A stretch of DNA of 64,000 nucleotides from the NCBI GenBank assembly GCA_902573045.1, contig CACGIB010000002.1, positions 8,831-72,830 on the forward strand. The letters run 5' to 3'. The notes under the pieces are model-generated. The model did no database searches, had not been told where the DNA came from, and worked only from the letters and a program-made list of their open reading frames with translations. Shown piece by piece: positions 1-9,267 of the stretch. Source of the stretch: an uncultured Prochlorococcus sp. Its GTDB lineage: Bacteria > Cyanobacteriota > Cyanobacteriia > PCC-6307 > Cyanobiaceae. The position numbers were made by a program, and so were the translations under genes. Every line of letters starts with the position of its first letter. The stretch's first letter is position 1.

Positions 1-273
1 ATGAAAGTTGAGGTCGAAAGTCCCGACGACTTTCTTGGATCTGTAATTGGTGATCTCTCTTCTAGAAGAGGTCAAGTAGAAGGACAATCTGTCGATGATG
101 GATTGTCTAAGGTACAGGCCAAAGTGCCCTTAGCCGAAATGTTCGGTTATGCCACTCAACTCCGATCGATGACTCAAGGTCGGGGTATATTTTCAATGGA
201 GTTCGCAAATTATGAGGAAGTTCCTCGTAATGTTGCGGAAGCTATCATTTCCAAGAATCAGGGCAACTCCTGA
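1..273 (+). CDS. fusA: Elongation factor G, C-terminal fragment (5' end outside window)
   Basis: These 90 residues are the end of EF-G, the GTPase that drives ribosomal translocation. The stretch with [15 protein letters not shown], the RRG segment and the tail [20 protein letters not shown] is the typical domain IV/V end of EF-G. The ATG at base 1 is an internal methionine, because the family has several hundred more residues upstream, so the gene is truncated by the window edge and not by mutation. It ends 45 bases before tuf, the usual str-operon order fusA-tuf-rpsJ. The identification is secure; nothing odd is visible in the part present. Confidence 0.97.
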
Positions 274-318
274 TCTCTAAACCAAAACACCCTTAAACCC
301 TCGATTCTTTAATTCAAA

Positions 319-1518
319 ATGGCTCGCGAGAAGTTCGAAAGAAACAAACCACATGTCAACATAGGTACTATTGGCCATGTTGATCATGGAAAAACAACAC
401 TTACTGCTGCTATTACAAATGTATTAGCCAAAAAAGGTCAAGCTCAAGCTCAAGACTATGGAGACATTGATGGTGCTCCTGAGGAAAGAGAGCGCGGTAT
501 TACCATTAATACTGCTCACGTGGAATATGAAACTGAAGGGAGACATTATGCCCATGTTGATTGCCCTGGACATGCTGATTACGTTAAAAACATGATTACA
601 GGAGCAGCTCAAATGGATGGAGCTATTCTTGTTTGTGCAGCTACAGATGGCCCTATGGCGCAAACAAAAGAGCATATTCTCTTAGCTAAACAGGTTGGAG
701 TTCCTGCGCTTGTAGTAGCCCTTAACAAGTGCGATATGGTCGATGATGAAGAAATCATTGAACTTGTTGAAATGGAAATCAGAGAATTATTAGATAGTTA
801 TGACTTCCCTGGAGATGATATTCCTATAGTTCAAGTTTCTGGCTTAAAAGCTCTCGAAGGTGATTCTACTTGGGAATCTAAAATTGAAGAATTAATGAAA
901 GCAGTTGATGCTAGTATCCCTGAACCAGAAAGAGAGGTTGATAAACCCTTCTTGATGGCAGTTGAAGATGTTTTTTCAATTACTGGAAGAGGAACTGTAG
1001 CAACTGGAAGAATTGAGAGAGGTAAAGTTAAAGTTGGAGAAGAAGTTGAAATAGTCGGAATAAGAGACACAAGATTATCCACGGTTACTGGAGTTGAAAT
1101 GTTCCGAAAACTTCTTGATGAAGGTATGGCTGGAGATAATGTTGGTTTGCTTTTACGTGGTGTTCAGAAAGAAGATATTGAGAGAGGAATGGTACTAGTT
1201 AAGAAAGGATCAATTACTCCTCATACTCAATTTGAAGGTGAAGTTTATGTTCTTAAAAAAGAAGAGGGTGGTAGACATACACCTTTCTTCGCGGGATATA
1301 GACCGCAGTTTTATATCAGAACAACCGATGTTACAGGACAAATTACGGCGTTTACCTCTGATGATGGTTCAAATGTTGAAATGGTTATGCCAGGAGACAG
1401 AATTAAGATGACTGGAGAATTGATTTGTCCAGTAGCTATCGAACAGGGTATGCGATTCGCAATACGTGAAGGTGGACGTACTATCGGGGCTGGAGTTGTT
1501 TCTAAAATACTCAAATAA
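319..1518 (+). CDS. tuf: Elongation factor Tu
   Basis: EF-Tu is the GTPase that carries aminoacyl-tRNA to the ribosomal A site in the cytoplasm. The 399-residue length is normal for cyanobacteria. Visible G motifs are GHVDHGKT (P-loop, about residues 19-26), DCPGHADYV (G3, near 81) and NKCD (G4, near 136), followed by two beta-barrel domains ending in the usual [19 protein letters not shown] tail. It lies 45 bases after fusA and about 100 bases before rpsJ, so it is probably co-transcribed with both; a perfect hairpin stands between tuf and rpsJ. Codons look more GC-balanced and regular than in neighbours, as expected for a highly expressed gene. Confidence 0.99.
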   Translation: MAREKFERNKPHVNIGTIGHVDHGKTTLTAAITNVLAKKGQAQAQDYGDIDGAPEERERGITINTAHVEYETEGRHYAHVDCPGHADYVKNMITGAAQMDGAILVCAATDGPMAQTKEHILLAKQVGVPALVVALNKCDMVDDEEIIELVEMEIRELLDSYDFPGDDIPIVQVSGLKALEGDSTWESKIEELMKAVDASIPEPEREVDKPFLMAVEDVFSITGRGTVATGRIERGKVKVGEEVEIVGIRDTRLSTVTGVEMFRKLLDEGMAGDNVGLLLRGVQKEDIERGMVLVKKGSITPHTQFEGEVYVLKKEEGGRHTPFFAGYRPQFYIRTTDVTGQITAFTSDDGSNVEMVMPGDRIKMTGELICPVAIEQGMRFAIREGGRTIGAGVVSKILK

Positions 1519-1575
1519 TATATATTTGAATTTTAAAAACTTAACCTCAATAACCTAATATAGTTATATGAATAA

Positions 1576-1597
1576 GGGTCATTTATTAAAATGACCC
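1576..1597 (+). promoter_or_regulatory. Perfect 9-bp hairpin between tuf and rpsJ
   Basis: Arms GGGTCATTT (1576-1584) and AAATGACCC (1589-1597) pair perfectly around the four-base loop ATTA. No T-run follows, so it is not a standard intrinsic terminator. Between two co-directional str-operon genes it could mark an mRNA processing or 3'-end stabilising element that lets tuf mRNA accumulate above rpsJ mRNA. The structure is seen; the role is inferred. Confidence 0.6.
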
Positions 1598-1620
1598 CTC
1601 ACTAGAAGTTATTTGAAATT

Positions 1621-1941
1621 ATGACTGCATCAATTGCACAACAAAAAATAAGAATAAGACTTAAAGCATTTGATAGAAGAATGCTTGATTTGTCTTGTGA
1701 CAAAATAATTCAAACTGCTGATACTACTTCTGCCTCAGCTATAGGTCCAATACCTTTACCTACAAAAAGGAAGATTTATTGTGTCCTAAGATCACCACAT
1801 GTTGATAAAGATTCTAGAGAGCATTTTGAAACAAGAACACATCGAAGAATAATTGATATCTATAGTCCTTCCGCAAAAACTATTGATGCTTTAATGAAGT
1901 TAGACCTCCCTAGTGGTGTAGATATAGAAGTTAAACTTTAA
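1621..1941 (+). CDS. rpsJ: 30S ribosomal protein S10
   Basis: S10 (NusE) is a head protein of the 30S subunit and also a partner of NusB in transcription antitermination. The 106 residues contain the family pattern [14 protein letters not shown] near the N-terminus, the [26 protein letters not shown] region and the [10 protein letters not shown] loop segment. The ATG start follows the tuf hairpin closely and matches the family length. It ends the str-operon segment here; the next gene lies 56 bases on and encodes an unrelated function. Confidence 0.98.
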   Translation: MTASIAQQKIRIRLKAFDRRMLDLSCDKIIQTADTTSASAIGPIPLPTKRKIYCVLRSPHVDKDSREHFETRTHRRIIDIYSPSAKTIDALMKLDLPSGVDIEVKL

Positions 1942-1997
1942 AGAATCCCGAAATTGCCTTAAATTGACTAATATAAGCTTAATATAATGAGGTTTAA

Positions 1998-2654
1998 ATG
2001 GGAGAACTCTCTGTAAGGGAATTACCTTTGTTTCCTTTGCCAGATGTAGTCCTTTTCCCACAAGAAGTTTTACCTTTACATATTTTTGAATCGAGATATA
2101 GAATCATGCTTCAATCTGTACTCGAAAGCGACTCTATGTTTGGAGTTATTAAATGGGATCCAACTACTAAAAGTATGGCTAATGTTGGATGTTGCGCTCA
2201 AATCATAAAACATCAAACTGCTGAGGATGGGAGAAGTAATATTATCACTTTGGGACAACAAAGATTTCAAGTTTTAGAAATCTCTCGTTCGACTCCATTT
2301 TATTCTGCAATGGTAAGTTGGATAAGTGATGATAATATTGATGAACTTCAAAAATTAGATTCTCTTAAAGATTCAGTAAAAGAAGCACTTAATGATGTTA
2401 TTAACCTTACTAGTAAATTAACTAATACTAAGAAAAATCTGCCGGATAAATTACCTGACAACCCAATGGATTTATCATTTTGGATAGGTGCTCATTTGGG
2501 CGGTCCTGTCGCGGAGGAACAGCAAAGACTTCTTGAGGAAAGAAATACTTTTACCCGTTTGCAAAGAGAATTTGAAATGCTTGATCATACAAGAAAACAA
2601 CTAGCAGCAAGAACAGCATTGAAAGAAAGTTTTCCTGATATAAAAGAAAATTAA
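1998..2654 (+). CDS. LON-domain (Lon protease N-terminal-like) protein
   Basis: The 218-residue protein consists only of the substrate-binding LON domain found at the N-terminus of Lon protease; there is no AAA+ or protease domain. Recognisable features are the opening RELPLFPLPDVVLFPQEVLPLHIFE, the ESRYRIMLQSVL helix and the QRFQVLEI strand. The C-terminal half is a helical tail. Stand-alone LON-domain proteins are common in cyanobacteria and plants, and their role is unsettled (substrate or adaptor binding). A GAGG ribosome binding site at 1989-1992 supports this ATG. It abuts the following methyltransferase with no gap, so the two are probably translated from one mRNA. Confidence 0.88.
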   Translation: MGELSVRELPLFPLPDVVLFPQEVLPLHIFESRYRIMLQSVLESDSMFGVIKWDPTTKSMANVGCCAQIIKHQTAEDGRSNIITLGQQRFQVLEISRSTPFYSAMVSWISDDNIDELQKLDSLKDSVKEALNDVINLTSKLTNTKKNLPDKLPDNPMDLSFWIGAHLGGPVAEEQQRLLEERNTFTRLQREFEMLDHTRKQLAARTALKESFPDIKEN

Positions 2655-3590
2655 ATGTTTGAATTTTTATTACCTTTTTTTTTAATAGTTTTATTCTTTT
2701 TATTCCTAACTATAATCTGGAGAATTAATGCTAGAAAATATATTTCATCTGGTACAGTGGCTTCCGCATACGATGCTTGGACCCAGGATAGATTACTTGA
2801 GAGATTGTGGGGAGAACATATACATCTAGGCTTTTATCCCTCAGGGAAAAAAAATATTGATTTTAGAAAGGCTAAAGTCCAATTTGTTCATGAATTAGTC
2901 AAGTGGAGTGGTTTAGATAAATTACCAAAGGGATCTAGAATACTCGATGTAGGTTGCGGAATAGGGGGAAGTTCTAGAATTCTTGCAGAATATTATGGGT
3001 TTAATGTTACTGGGATTACAATTAGTCCCGCTCAAGTAAAAAGAGCAAGAGAACTTACTCCTCAAGGAATAAATTGTAACTTTCAAGTTATGGATGCTTT
3101 GGATTTGAAATTTGACGATGGATCATTTGATGCTGTCTGGAGCGTGGAGGCTGGTGCACACATGAATGATAAAACTAGCTTCGCTGATGAAATGCTCAGA
3201 GCATTGAGACCTGGTGGGTATTTGGCATTGGCTGATTGGAACTCAAGAGACCTCAAGGCATATCCTCCATCATTTTTTGAGAAGTTGGTTCTTAAACAAT
3301 TACTCGAACAATGGGTACATCCTAATTTTACTAGCATTAACGAATTCAGTAATATCCTAAGAACTAATAAAAACAGTGCAGGGAGAGTTATTTCTGAGAA
3401 TTGGAATGCCTATACAAATCCTTCATGGTACGACTCTATTATTGAGGGCATTAGAAGACCCTTTGCAATTTTGTCCCTTGGCCCTTTAGCGATAGTGAAG
3501 TCGATCAGAGAGATCCCAACAATACTTCTTATGAATTGGGCATTTCAAAAAGGTTTAATGGAGTTTGGAGTTTATAAATGTAGGGGATAA
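2655..3590 (+). CDS. Membrane-anchored SAM methyltransferase, MPBQ/MSBQ methyltransferase-like
   Basis: This 311-residue protein has one hydrophobic N-terminal segment (about residues 5-22) and a class I SAM-binding domain with motif I ILDVGCGIGG (96-105), followed by an ISPAQVKRARELTPQG loop. That architecture matches the cyanobacterial Sll0418-type enzyme, which methylates 2-methyl-6-phytyl- and solanesyl-benzoquinol in tocopherol and plastoquinone synthesis. The plain tocopherol methyltransferase family is the alternative. The ATG immediately follows the stop codon of the LON-domain gene, implying translational coupling. Substrate assignment is inferred from family resemblance; the methyltransferase fold is certain. 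Confidence 0.8.
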   Translation: MFEFLLPFFLIVLFFLFLTIIWRINARKYISSGTVASAYDAWTQDRLLERLWGEHIHLGFYPSGKKNIDFRKAKVQFVHELVKWSGLDKLPKGSRILDVGCGIGGSSRILAEYYGFNVTGITISPAQVKRARELTPQGINCNFQVMDALDLKFDDGSFDAVWSVEAGAHMNDKTSFADEMLRALRPGGYLALADWNSRDLKAYPPSFFEKLVLKQLLEQWVHPNFTSINEFSNILRTNKNSAGRVISENWNAYTNPSWYDSIIEGIRRPFAILSLGPLAIVKSIREIPTILLMNWAFQKGLMEFGVYKCRG

Positions 3591-3591
3591 A

Positions 3592-4437
3592 TTAATCTAG
3601 TTCAACATTTTCTGAAAAATAATTTCCGAAATCTACAAAGTTCTGGCATAAGGGTTTTAGATTATTTTTTAATTCAAGAAGGTTTTCTATTTTATTTTGA
3701 TTATTTATTTCTAAGTCTATGTAGATAATATATTCTCCTAACTCTCTTTTTGAAGGCCTAGATTCTATTTTACTCATATTAAATCCAAAATCTGCAATAT
3801 AATTAATTGCCTTAAGTAAAGAACCAGGTTTGTTTGAGATTAATGAGAAAGCAAAACTTGAAATATTAGCTAAATTTGAATTTGATTCTTTGCTCAACAA
3901 AACAAATCTAGTGCAATTACCTGGAACATCATTAATAGGAAAGGCTAATTCTTTGACTCCTTCAATTTGAATAAGTGATTTTGAACCTATAGCTGCTCTA
4001 AATTTACTCCCCTTCACCATATTGACAGCTTCTGATGTTGAATTTGTTGGTAGCGGAATTGCATTTGGCAGATTTTCTGATAACCATTCTGAACATTGAG
4101 CTAATGCTTGAGGATGAGATAACACTTCTGAAATGATTGAAAGTTCCCCATCACTAATTAATGCGTGTTTTATGGGTAAAACAATTGCTTTATTTATAAA
4201 AATGTCAGGAAATTTCCAAAGGGCATCTAAAGTGGCTGTAACTCCACCTTCTACAGAGTTTTCTATAGGAACTACGGCAGCATCACAATTGTTGTAGGCT
4301 ATTGATTTAATCACCGAATGTAACCCATTACATGGTACAAATATAGGTGTCTGAAAATTGGCAAGCTTTGATAATATATGAGCTGCTTTTTCTGCGTATG
4401 TTCCTTTAGGGCCTAAATATGCAACTTGTTTGCGCAT
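3592..4437 (-). CDS. pheA: Prephenate dehydratase
   Basis: Prephenate dehydratase converts prephenate to phenylpyruvate in phenylalanine synthesis. The 281 residues have the catalytic PDT domain (opening YLGPKGTYAEKAA, then VPIENSVEGGV and GNCTRFVLLS, which holds the conserved TRF motif) and a C-terminal ACT regulatory domain (NKPGSLLKAINYIADFGFN, then ESRPS). The ESRP motif binds phenylalanine, so feedback inhibition is expected. No chorismate mutase domain is fused, as usual in cyanobacteria. It is convergent with the methyltransferase (1-base gap) and divergent from the DUF1997 gene. Confidence 0.96.
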   Translation of the reverse strand: MRKQVAYLGPKGTYAEKAAHILSKLANFQTPIFVPCNGLHSVIKSIAYNNCDAAVVPIENSVEGGVTATLDALWKFPDIFINKAIVLPIKHALISDGELSIISEVLSHPQALAQCSEWLSENLPNAIPLPTNSTSEAVNMVKGSKFRAAIGSKSLIQIEGVKELAFPINDVPGNCTRFVLLSKESNSNLANISSFAFSLISNKPGSLLKAINYIADFGFNMSKIESRPSKRELGEYIIYIDLEINNQNKIENLLELKNNLKPLCQNFVDFGNYFSENVELD

Positions 4438-4489
4438 GATTAATAGTAAAAAAAAAAGAGATCAAATGAGCATTGGAGGGGTATAGGAA

Positions 4490-5008
4490 ATGCTATTGTC
4501 TTTTGATGCTAAACAGAAACTTAAGCTTTCTGTAAAAAGAAATAAAGAATATCTTTCTAAATATCTTTTGGAAGAAGAAAGAGTTGTTGGAGCAATGCTG
4601 GATTCCAAAAAATTAGCACCTGAAGGGTTAGGTAAGTACAAGTATACAGTAACGAGTTTTAAGGTTTTTCAATTAGATATTAACCCCGTTGTTTCAATTG
4701 CGGTAGAAAACAAAGATGGAATATTAAGAATGAGCGCCCTTGATAGTAAATTGGATGGTTTGGGCATGATTGATGACTTTAATCTTATTTTAAAAGCCAA
4801 TTTGGAAGCAACTGATATTGGATTGGAAGGAGAGGCACTTTTAGGCGTATCTGTAAGTCAACCTCCCATATTGAAGCTTGTACCAAAGAAAATTTTAGAA
4901 TCTACTGGTCATTCTGTATTAAATGGAATTTTGTTGGGTATAAAGTCCAGAGTTCAAATGCAATTAGTTAAAGATTTTGGAGATTGGTGTGAATCAAATG
5001 AGATATGA
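4490..5008 (+). CDS. DUF1997 family protein
   Basis: The 172-residue protein resembles the DUF1997 family of cyanobacteria and plastids, whose function I do not know. It has no signal peptide and no clear membrane segment. The body is an alternating beta/loop region ([37 protein letters not shown]) followed by a C-terminal helix, suggestive of a lipid- or ligand-binding fold. A purine-rich ribosome binding site (GGAGGGG near 4474) supports the start. Its last 55 bases overlap the 3' end of rnhB on the other strand, an unusually long convergent overlap. Confidence 0.75.
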   Translation: MLLSFDAKQKLKLSVKRNKEYLSKYLLEEERVVGAMLDSKKLAPEGLGKYKYTVTSFKVFQLDINPVVSIAVENKDGILRMSALDSKLDGLGMIDDFNLILKANLEATDIGLEGEALLGVSVSQPPILKLVPKKILESTGHSVLNGILLGIKSRVQMQLVKDFGDWCESNEI

Positions 5009-5610
5009 TTTTTCAAAAAATTTTTCCTATGAAGATTAGTTATTCCATTTTCTTTGATAATGCAAAGATGCTCTCTGGTACCGTAACCTTTATTTTTAAA
5101 TATTAAGTATCCTGGGTATTTTTTTTCTAACCTTTCCATTAGATTGTCCCGATATACTTTCGCAAGTATACTCGCTGATGATATTGAGATAAATTTCGAG
5201 TCTCCCGATACTATATTTTTTTGAATTCCTTTCCATGGTCTTAATAATAATGGCCCATCAATTATTAATTCAGATGGTCTCTCTTTTAATTTGTTTAAAG
5301 CTCTTATCATTGAAAGTTCAGTGGCAACTCTGATACCGAGCTTATCTATTTCTCTGGCTGAGGATTGCCCAATTCCATAATCTGAAGAAAGTGATAAAAT
5401 TTTCGGTAAAAGTATTTTTCTCTTTTTGGCAGTTAATTTTTTACTATCCATCACTCCAAAATTTTTTAAAGTAAATTTATTTTTTTCTGTTAGTACAACA
5501 ACTGCTGAGAAAACTGGACCAAAAACTGCTCCCTTCCCAACTTCATCTATTCCAACTTCGTAATTCTTATTCAATACTTGCTGAAGATCTTCTTCTTTTT
5601 TTTCTTGCAT
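4954..5610 (-). CDS. rnhB: Ribonuclease HII
   Basis: RNase HII removes single ribonucleotides and RNA primers from DNA. Catalytic acidic residues are visible at D22-E23 (IDEVGKG), D118 (LIIDGP) and D155 (KVYRD). The motif that reads the RNA-DNA junction is GKG here instead of the GRG typical of RNase HII. The 218-residue length is normal. The ATG at 5610 lies inside the rne reading frame, overlapping it by 44 bases, and the 3' end overlaps the DUF1997 gene by 55 bases. The N-terminal 15 residues are poorly conserved, so a later start is possible, although no better ATG is obvious. Confidence 0.95.
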   Translation of the reverse strand: MQEKKEEDLQQVLNKNYEVGIDEVGKGAVFGPVFSAVVVLTEKNKFTLKNFGVMDSKKLTAKKRKILLPKILSLSSDYGIGQSSAREIDKLGIRVATELSMIRALNKLKERPSELIIDGPLLLRPWKGIQKNIVSGDSKFISISSASILAKVYRDNLMERLEKKYPGYLIFKNKGYGTREHLCIIKENGITNLHRKNFLKNHISFDSHQSPKSLTNCI

Positions 5611-7384
5611 TGTTTATCTCATCTGTATTTTCAAATTCATCCTTCTTATCCAACAATTCAATCTCTTCATTATCATTAATTTTTTTAATTGATTTATTTT
5701 TAGAATTTTCATTTGCTTCAATATTAATCTCAAGTTCTTTAACTTCTTTAGATTTTGAGATTTTTTTCACTTGTTTTGTGATGGTCTTATTATTATCTAA
5801 AGTTTTGTCCTTACCATTTTCTTTTAAACGGACAAAATTATTGCTAGTAAGATATTCTTTACCCAACTTAATAAGTGGATTAATACCTAACTGACTGAAA
5901 ACAATTGTTTCATCATTTGTAAGATCAACAGTGATTAAATTTTTTTCTTTCGAATTTAACGTATTTAATTCAACATTTTCACTTTCTGGTTTATTAGAAG
6001 AATTCTCCTTATTTTGGTTCTTGGTTTTAAGGAATTCCTTTTCAATTATTTTTTCCTGCTTATCAGTTGATTGCGAAGTATCTATGTCGAGAGATTTCAA
6101 ACTGTTTGATTTATTTGGTTTTTCTTCAGGATCTTTAATAAGAAAACTAGAAATTTCATAATTTAATTGATTTTCTATATGTCCTGTACCATTGCAAGTA
6201 GAACATTTTCTACCGAATAATTCATATATATTTTGACCTTGTCTTTTTCTAGTTAACTCAACTAAACCTAATTCAGTAAGCTGAGCTATCTGAGGTCTCG
6301 CAGAATCATCTTTTATTGCGGAAGAAAAATGCTCAAGTAATTGGAATTGATCCCTTCTTGATTCCATATCGATAAAATCTACTACTATTACCCCACCAAT
6401 ATTTCTTAATTTCATTTGCTTTGAGATTTCAACTGCTGCTTCGCAATTCGTCCATAAAACAGTTTGTCTTGAGTTGGCCGACCTCGTAAATGATCCAGAG
6501 TTTACATCAATTACTGTTAGAGCTTCAGTTGGTTCAATAATGATATATCCTCCTGAAGGCAGATCTACTCTCGGTTGAAGAGCTTTTTGAATTGTTTTCT
6601 TTATTTCGTACTTCTCTAAAATATGTTGATTTAAATTGTTATCGTAAAATTCAATATTTAGATCCGAATCATAGTTTATTAAAAAATCTTTTGCTTTTTC
6701 AACTGAAAATTTACTATCGATAATTACGCTTTTAGTTGATATTTTAATATGATCTCTCAAAATCTTAAGAGAGAAATCATCATCTCTTTTTATTAAATTT
6801 GGTGGATTAGAAGTCTCGGTTACTTTTAAAATGTTTTCCCATTGTTGAATTAAATTTTCTAAATCTTCAATAAGTAGTTCTTCTTTTATCTTTTCAGCCT
6901 CTGTTCTAAATAGTAAACCTGTGCTGGGTGGTTTTATTAAAACCCCAAGAGCTTTTAAACGGCTTCTTTCTGTCTCTGTATTTATTTTTCTGGAAATATT
7001 TACTCCTTGACCATAGGGCTGTAATATCAAGTACTTTCCAGGTATTGATATACTTCCGGTGAGTCTAGGACCTTTAGATCCTGTGGGTTCCTTTATTACC
7101 TGCACTAGAACTTTTTGTTTTGGTTCTAGTAATTCAGTTATTGCATAAATTCCTTTTTTGAGTCTTAATGGTCCAAGATCTGATATATGAATAAATCCAT
7201 TTTTATCACTTTCACCAATATTTATGAAGGCGGCATCAATCCCAGGGAGAACATTTTCAACGGTTCCAAAAAAAATATCGCCAATTTGATATTGACCTTG
7301 TGCGACGATTAATTCATCAACACGATCATCTGTGAGTAGTGCTGCAATCCGAGCCTGCTCAGCGATGATAATTTGCTGAGACAT
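5567..7384 (-). CDS. rne: Ribonuclease E/G
   Basis: Rne/Rng is the endonuclease that initiates mRNA decay and processes rRNA. The 605 residues begin with an S1-type RNA-binding domain ([21 protein letters not shown]), followed by the 5' sensor/DNase I-like core (VIDVNSGSF and VVDFIDM, which carry the metal-binding acidic residues) and the zinc-link cysteines in CSTCNGTGH. Residues beyond about 420 are a Lys/Asn/Glu-rich disordered tail, and the extreme C-terminus [14 protein letters not shown] resembles the arginine-rich peptide that recruits PNPase in cyanobacterial RNase E. The protein is shorter than the E. coli enzyme, as in other cyanobacteria. It is followed by overlapping rnhB. Confidence 0.97.
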   Translation of the reverse strand: MSQQIIIAEQARIAALLTDDRVDELIVAQGQYQIGDIFFGTVENVLPGIDAAFINIGESDKNGFIHISDLGPLRLKKGIYAITELLEPKQKVLVQVIKEPTGSKGPRLTGSISIPGKYLILQPYGQGVNISRKINTETERSRLKALGVLIKPPSTGLLFRTEAEKIKEELLIEDLENLIQQWENILKVTETSNPPNLIKRDDDFSLKILRDHIKISTKSVIIDSKFSVEKAKDFLINYDSDLNIEFYDNNLNQHILEKYEIKKTIQKALQPRVDLPSGGYIIIEPTEALTVIDVNSGSFTRSANSRQTVLWTNCEAAVEISKQMKLRNIGGVIVVDFIDMESRRDQFQLLEHFSSAIKDDSARPQIAQLTELGLVELTRKRQGQNIYELFGRKCSTCNGTGHIENQLNYEISSFLIKDPEEKPNKSNSLKSLDIDTSQSTDKQEKIIEKEFLKTKNQNKENSSNKPESENVELNTLNSKEKNLITVDLTNDETIVFSQLGINPLIKLGKEYLTSNNFVRLKENGKDKTLDNNKTITKQVKKISKSKEVKELEINIEANENSKNKSIKKINDNEEIELLDKKDEFENTDEINNARKKRRRSSASIE

Positions 7385-7675
7385 ATAATTGATTCTGAAT
7401 GGTTTGAATTTTGAAAATCATCTTGAGTAAATAATTAAATTTTTTATCTTTTTTATATAAGTAATAGTTTTTAACTATTATTATTTACTTTTTAAAATTA
7501 AAAGAAATTAAATTCTGCTATTTATAAAGCTTTAGACGACTTTCAAATTATTTGAAATTGAATTCATAGCCATGATTTTCTCTTGATTCAATCATAACTA
7601 AACCAATTTTAACATCTAATCACCACTAAAGCACGTTGATCCATTATCCTTATATTGATTAAGTTTTTATCTAAA
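7385..7675. promoter_or_regulatory. Divergent intergenic region: rne leader and dapL upstream region
   Basis: These 291 bases separate divergent rne and dapL and contain no convincing gene. The half next to rne is strongly A/T-rich and holds an 8-bp hairpin (TAATAGTT 7462-7469, AACTATTA 7473-7480, loop TTT) that would lie in the rne 5' leader. RNase E genes are commonly autoregulated through their leader, so this is a plausible cis-element. Promoters must be here, but I cannot place them with confidence. Confidence 0.5.
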
Positions 7676-8902
7676 GTGGTTCAAGTAAACGAAAATTATT
7701 TAAAGCTCAAAGCAGGCTATTTATTTCCTGAAATTGCTAAAAGGGTAAAAATGTATTCTCAATCAAATGAGATTTCTAAAATAATTAAACTTGGTATAGG
7801 AGACGTAACAGAACCATTACCTAAAGCATGCAGAGACGCTATGAGTGAAGCTTTAAATGATATGGGAACACTTGAAGGTTTTAGGGGTTATGGACCAGAG
7901 CAGGGTTATTCATGGCTAAGAGAAAAAATATCTGAACACGATTTCATTTCAAGAGGTTGTAAAATTTCACCTGATGAAATATTTGTTTCAGATGGTTCGA
8001 AATGCGATAGTAGCAACATTTTAGATATTCTTGGCAATAATAATTCCATTGCTGTAACAGATCCTGTTTACCCTGTTTATGTAGATAGTAATGTTATGAC
8101 TGGAAGAACTGGAGATGCTCTCGAGAATGGAACTTATCAAGGATTGACATATCTTGCAATAAATGAGGAAAATAACTTTCTGCCAGAACTACCTAAAAAT
8201 AAAGTTGATATTTTATATCTTTGTTTTCCAAATAATCCTACTGGAGCAACGATTACTAAAGAAGACTTGAAAAAGTGGGTTGATTATGCGCTTCAAAACA
8301 AATCTTTAATACTTTTTGATGCAGCTTATGAAGCATTTATTCAAGATAAGGAAATTCCTCATTCAATATATGAGATTGAGGGATCAAAGGATTGCGCTAT
8401 TGAATTTAGATCTTTTTCAAAAAATGCAGGATTCACTGGGGTAAGATGTGCTTATACGGTAATACCTAAAAATCTTAAAGGCTTTAGCTCAACTAATGAG
8501 GAAATAGATTTATGGCCTCTTTGGAATAGGCGACAATCTACAAAATTCAACGGAGTAAGTTATATCGTTCAGAAAGGGGCAGAGGCTGTTTATTCTCTTG
8601 AAGGGAAGAAACAGGTGAGAGGTTTAATTGATTTTTATATGGAAAATGCAAAAATTATGAAAAATAAACTTCAGAATTCAGGGTATAGAGTCTATGGTGG
8701 GGACAATGCTCCTTATATCTGGATTAAAGTTCCCGATCAAATGACATCTTGGGACTTTTTTGATTTCCTTCTCCAAAAAGTTAGTGTAGTGGGTACACCT
8801 GGGAGCGGATTTGGGTTGGCAGGAGAGGGTTATTTTCGCTTGTCAGCATTTAACTCACGATCAAAGGTCCTTGAAGCAATGGAAAGAATAATTAATATAT
8901 AA
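7676..8902 (+). CDS. dapL: LL-diaminopimelate aminotransferase
   Basis: DapL converts tetrahydrodipicolinate directly to LL-diaminopimelate, using glutamate and pyridoxal phosphate, for lysine and peptidoglycan synthesis in cyanobacteria and plants. The fold type I signature [14 protein letters not shown] contains the PLP lysine; [19 protein letters not shown] and IGDVTEPLP are further family motifs. I chose the GTG at 7676 (protein beginning [20 protein letters not shown], 408 residues), because family members start there; a TTG at 7655 would add seven unsupported residues. It is transcribed away from rne and followed 32 bases later by clpS. Confidence 0.95.
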   Translation: MVQVNENYLKLKAGYLFPEIAKRVKMYSQSNEISKIIKLGIGDVTEPLPKACRDAMSEALNDMGTLEGFRGYGPEQGYSWLREKISEHDFISRGCKISPDEIFVSDGSKCDSSNILDILGNNNSIAVTDPVYPVYVDSNVMTGRTGDALENGTYQGLTYLAINEENNFLPELPKNKVDILYLCFPNNPTGATITKEDLKKWVDYALQNKSLILFDAAYEAFIQDKEIPHSIYEIEGSKDCAIEFRSFSKNAGFTGVRCAYTVIPKNLKGFSSTNEEIDLWPLWNRRQSTKFNGVSYIVQKGAEAVYSLEGKKQVRGLIDFYMENAKIMKNKLQNSGYRVYGGDNAPYIWIKVPDQMTSWDFFDFLLQKVSVVGTPGSGFGLAGEGYFRLSAFNSRSKVLEAMERIINI

Positions 8903-8934
8903 TTATCAGTACAATTTAAACTTTAATAAATCTA

Positions 8935-9252
8935 ATGCTATCTATAAAGTTAGAACAAAGTGGAAGTAATAATTCAGCAGTGATTGAAAAGAAACCTGCT
9001 GAGTTAAAAAATAAATCTCCAAAATATAAAGTTTTACTTCATAATGACCCAGTTAATTCTATGGAGTATGTCACTATCTCACTCCGAGAAGTTGTGCCTC
9101 AATTAAGCGAACAAGATGCTATTGCAATAATGCTTGAAGCACACAATACGGGCGTGGGTTTAGTAATTGTTTGTGATTTAGAGCCAGCAGAATTCTACTC
9201 AGAATCATTAAAATCAAAAGGAATTTCTAGCTCAATTGAGAAAGAGGATTAA
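8935..9252 (+). CDS. clpS: ATP-dependent Clp protease adaptor ClpS
   Basis: ClpS delivers N-degron substrates to the Clp ATPase. The 105-residue protein has the core YKVLLHNDPVNSMEYV followed by helix residues AIAIMLEAHNTGVGLVIVCDLEPAEFY, matching the ClpS fold; N and D in the HNDPVN segment bind the substrate N-terminus in characterised members. The first 25 residues are a variable extension. It lies 32 bases after dapL on the same strand and is convergent with the radical SAM gene. Confidence 0.93.
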   Translation: MLSIKLEQSGSNNSAVIEKKPAELKNKSPKYKVLLHNDPVNSMEYVTISLREVVPQLSEQDAIAIMLEAHNTGVGLVIVCDLEPAEFYSESLKSKGISSSIEKED

Positions 9253-9267
9253 TAAAGGTTGAATTGA

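Noticed and set aside
5610..6161. Plus-strand frames (Ser/Phe/Leu-rich) opposite rne
   Set aside because: They are antisense shadows of the Lys/Asn/Glu-rich RNase E tail.
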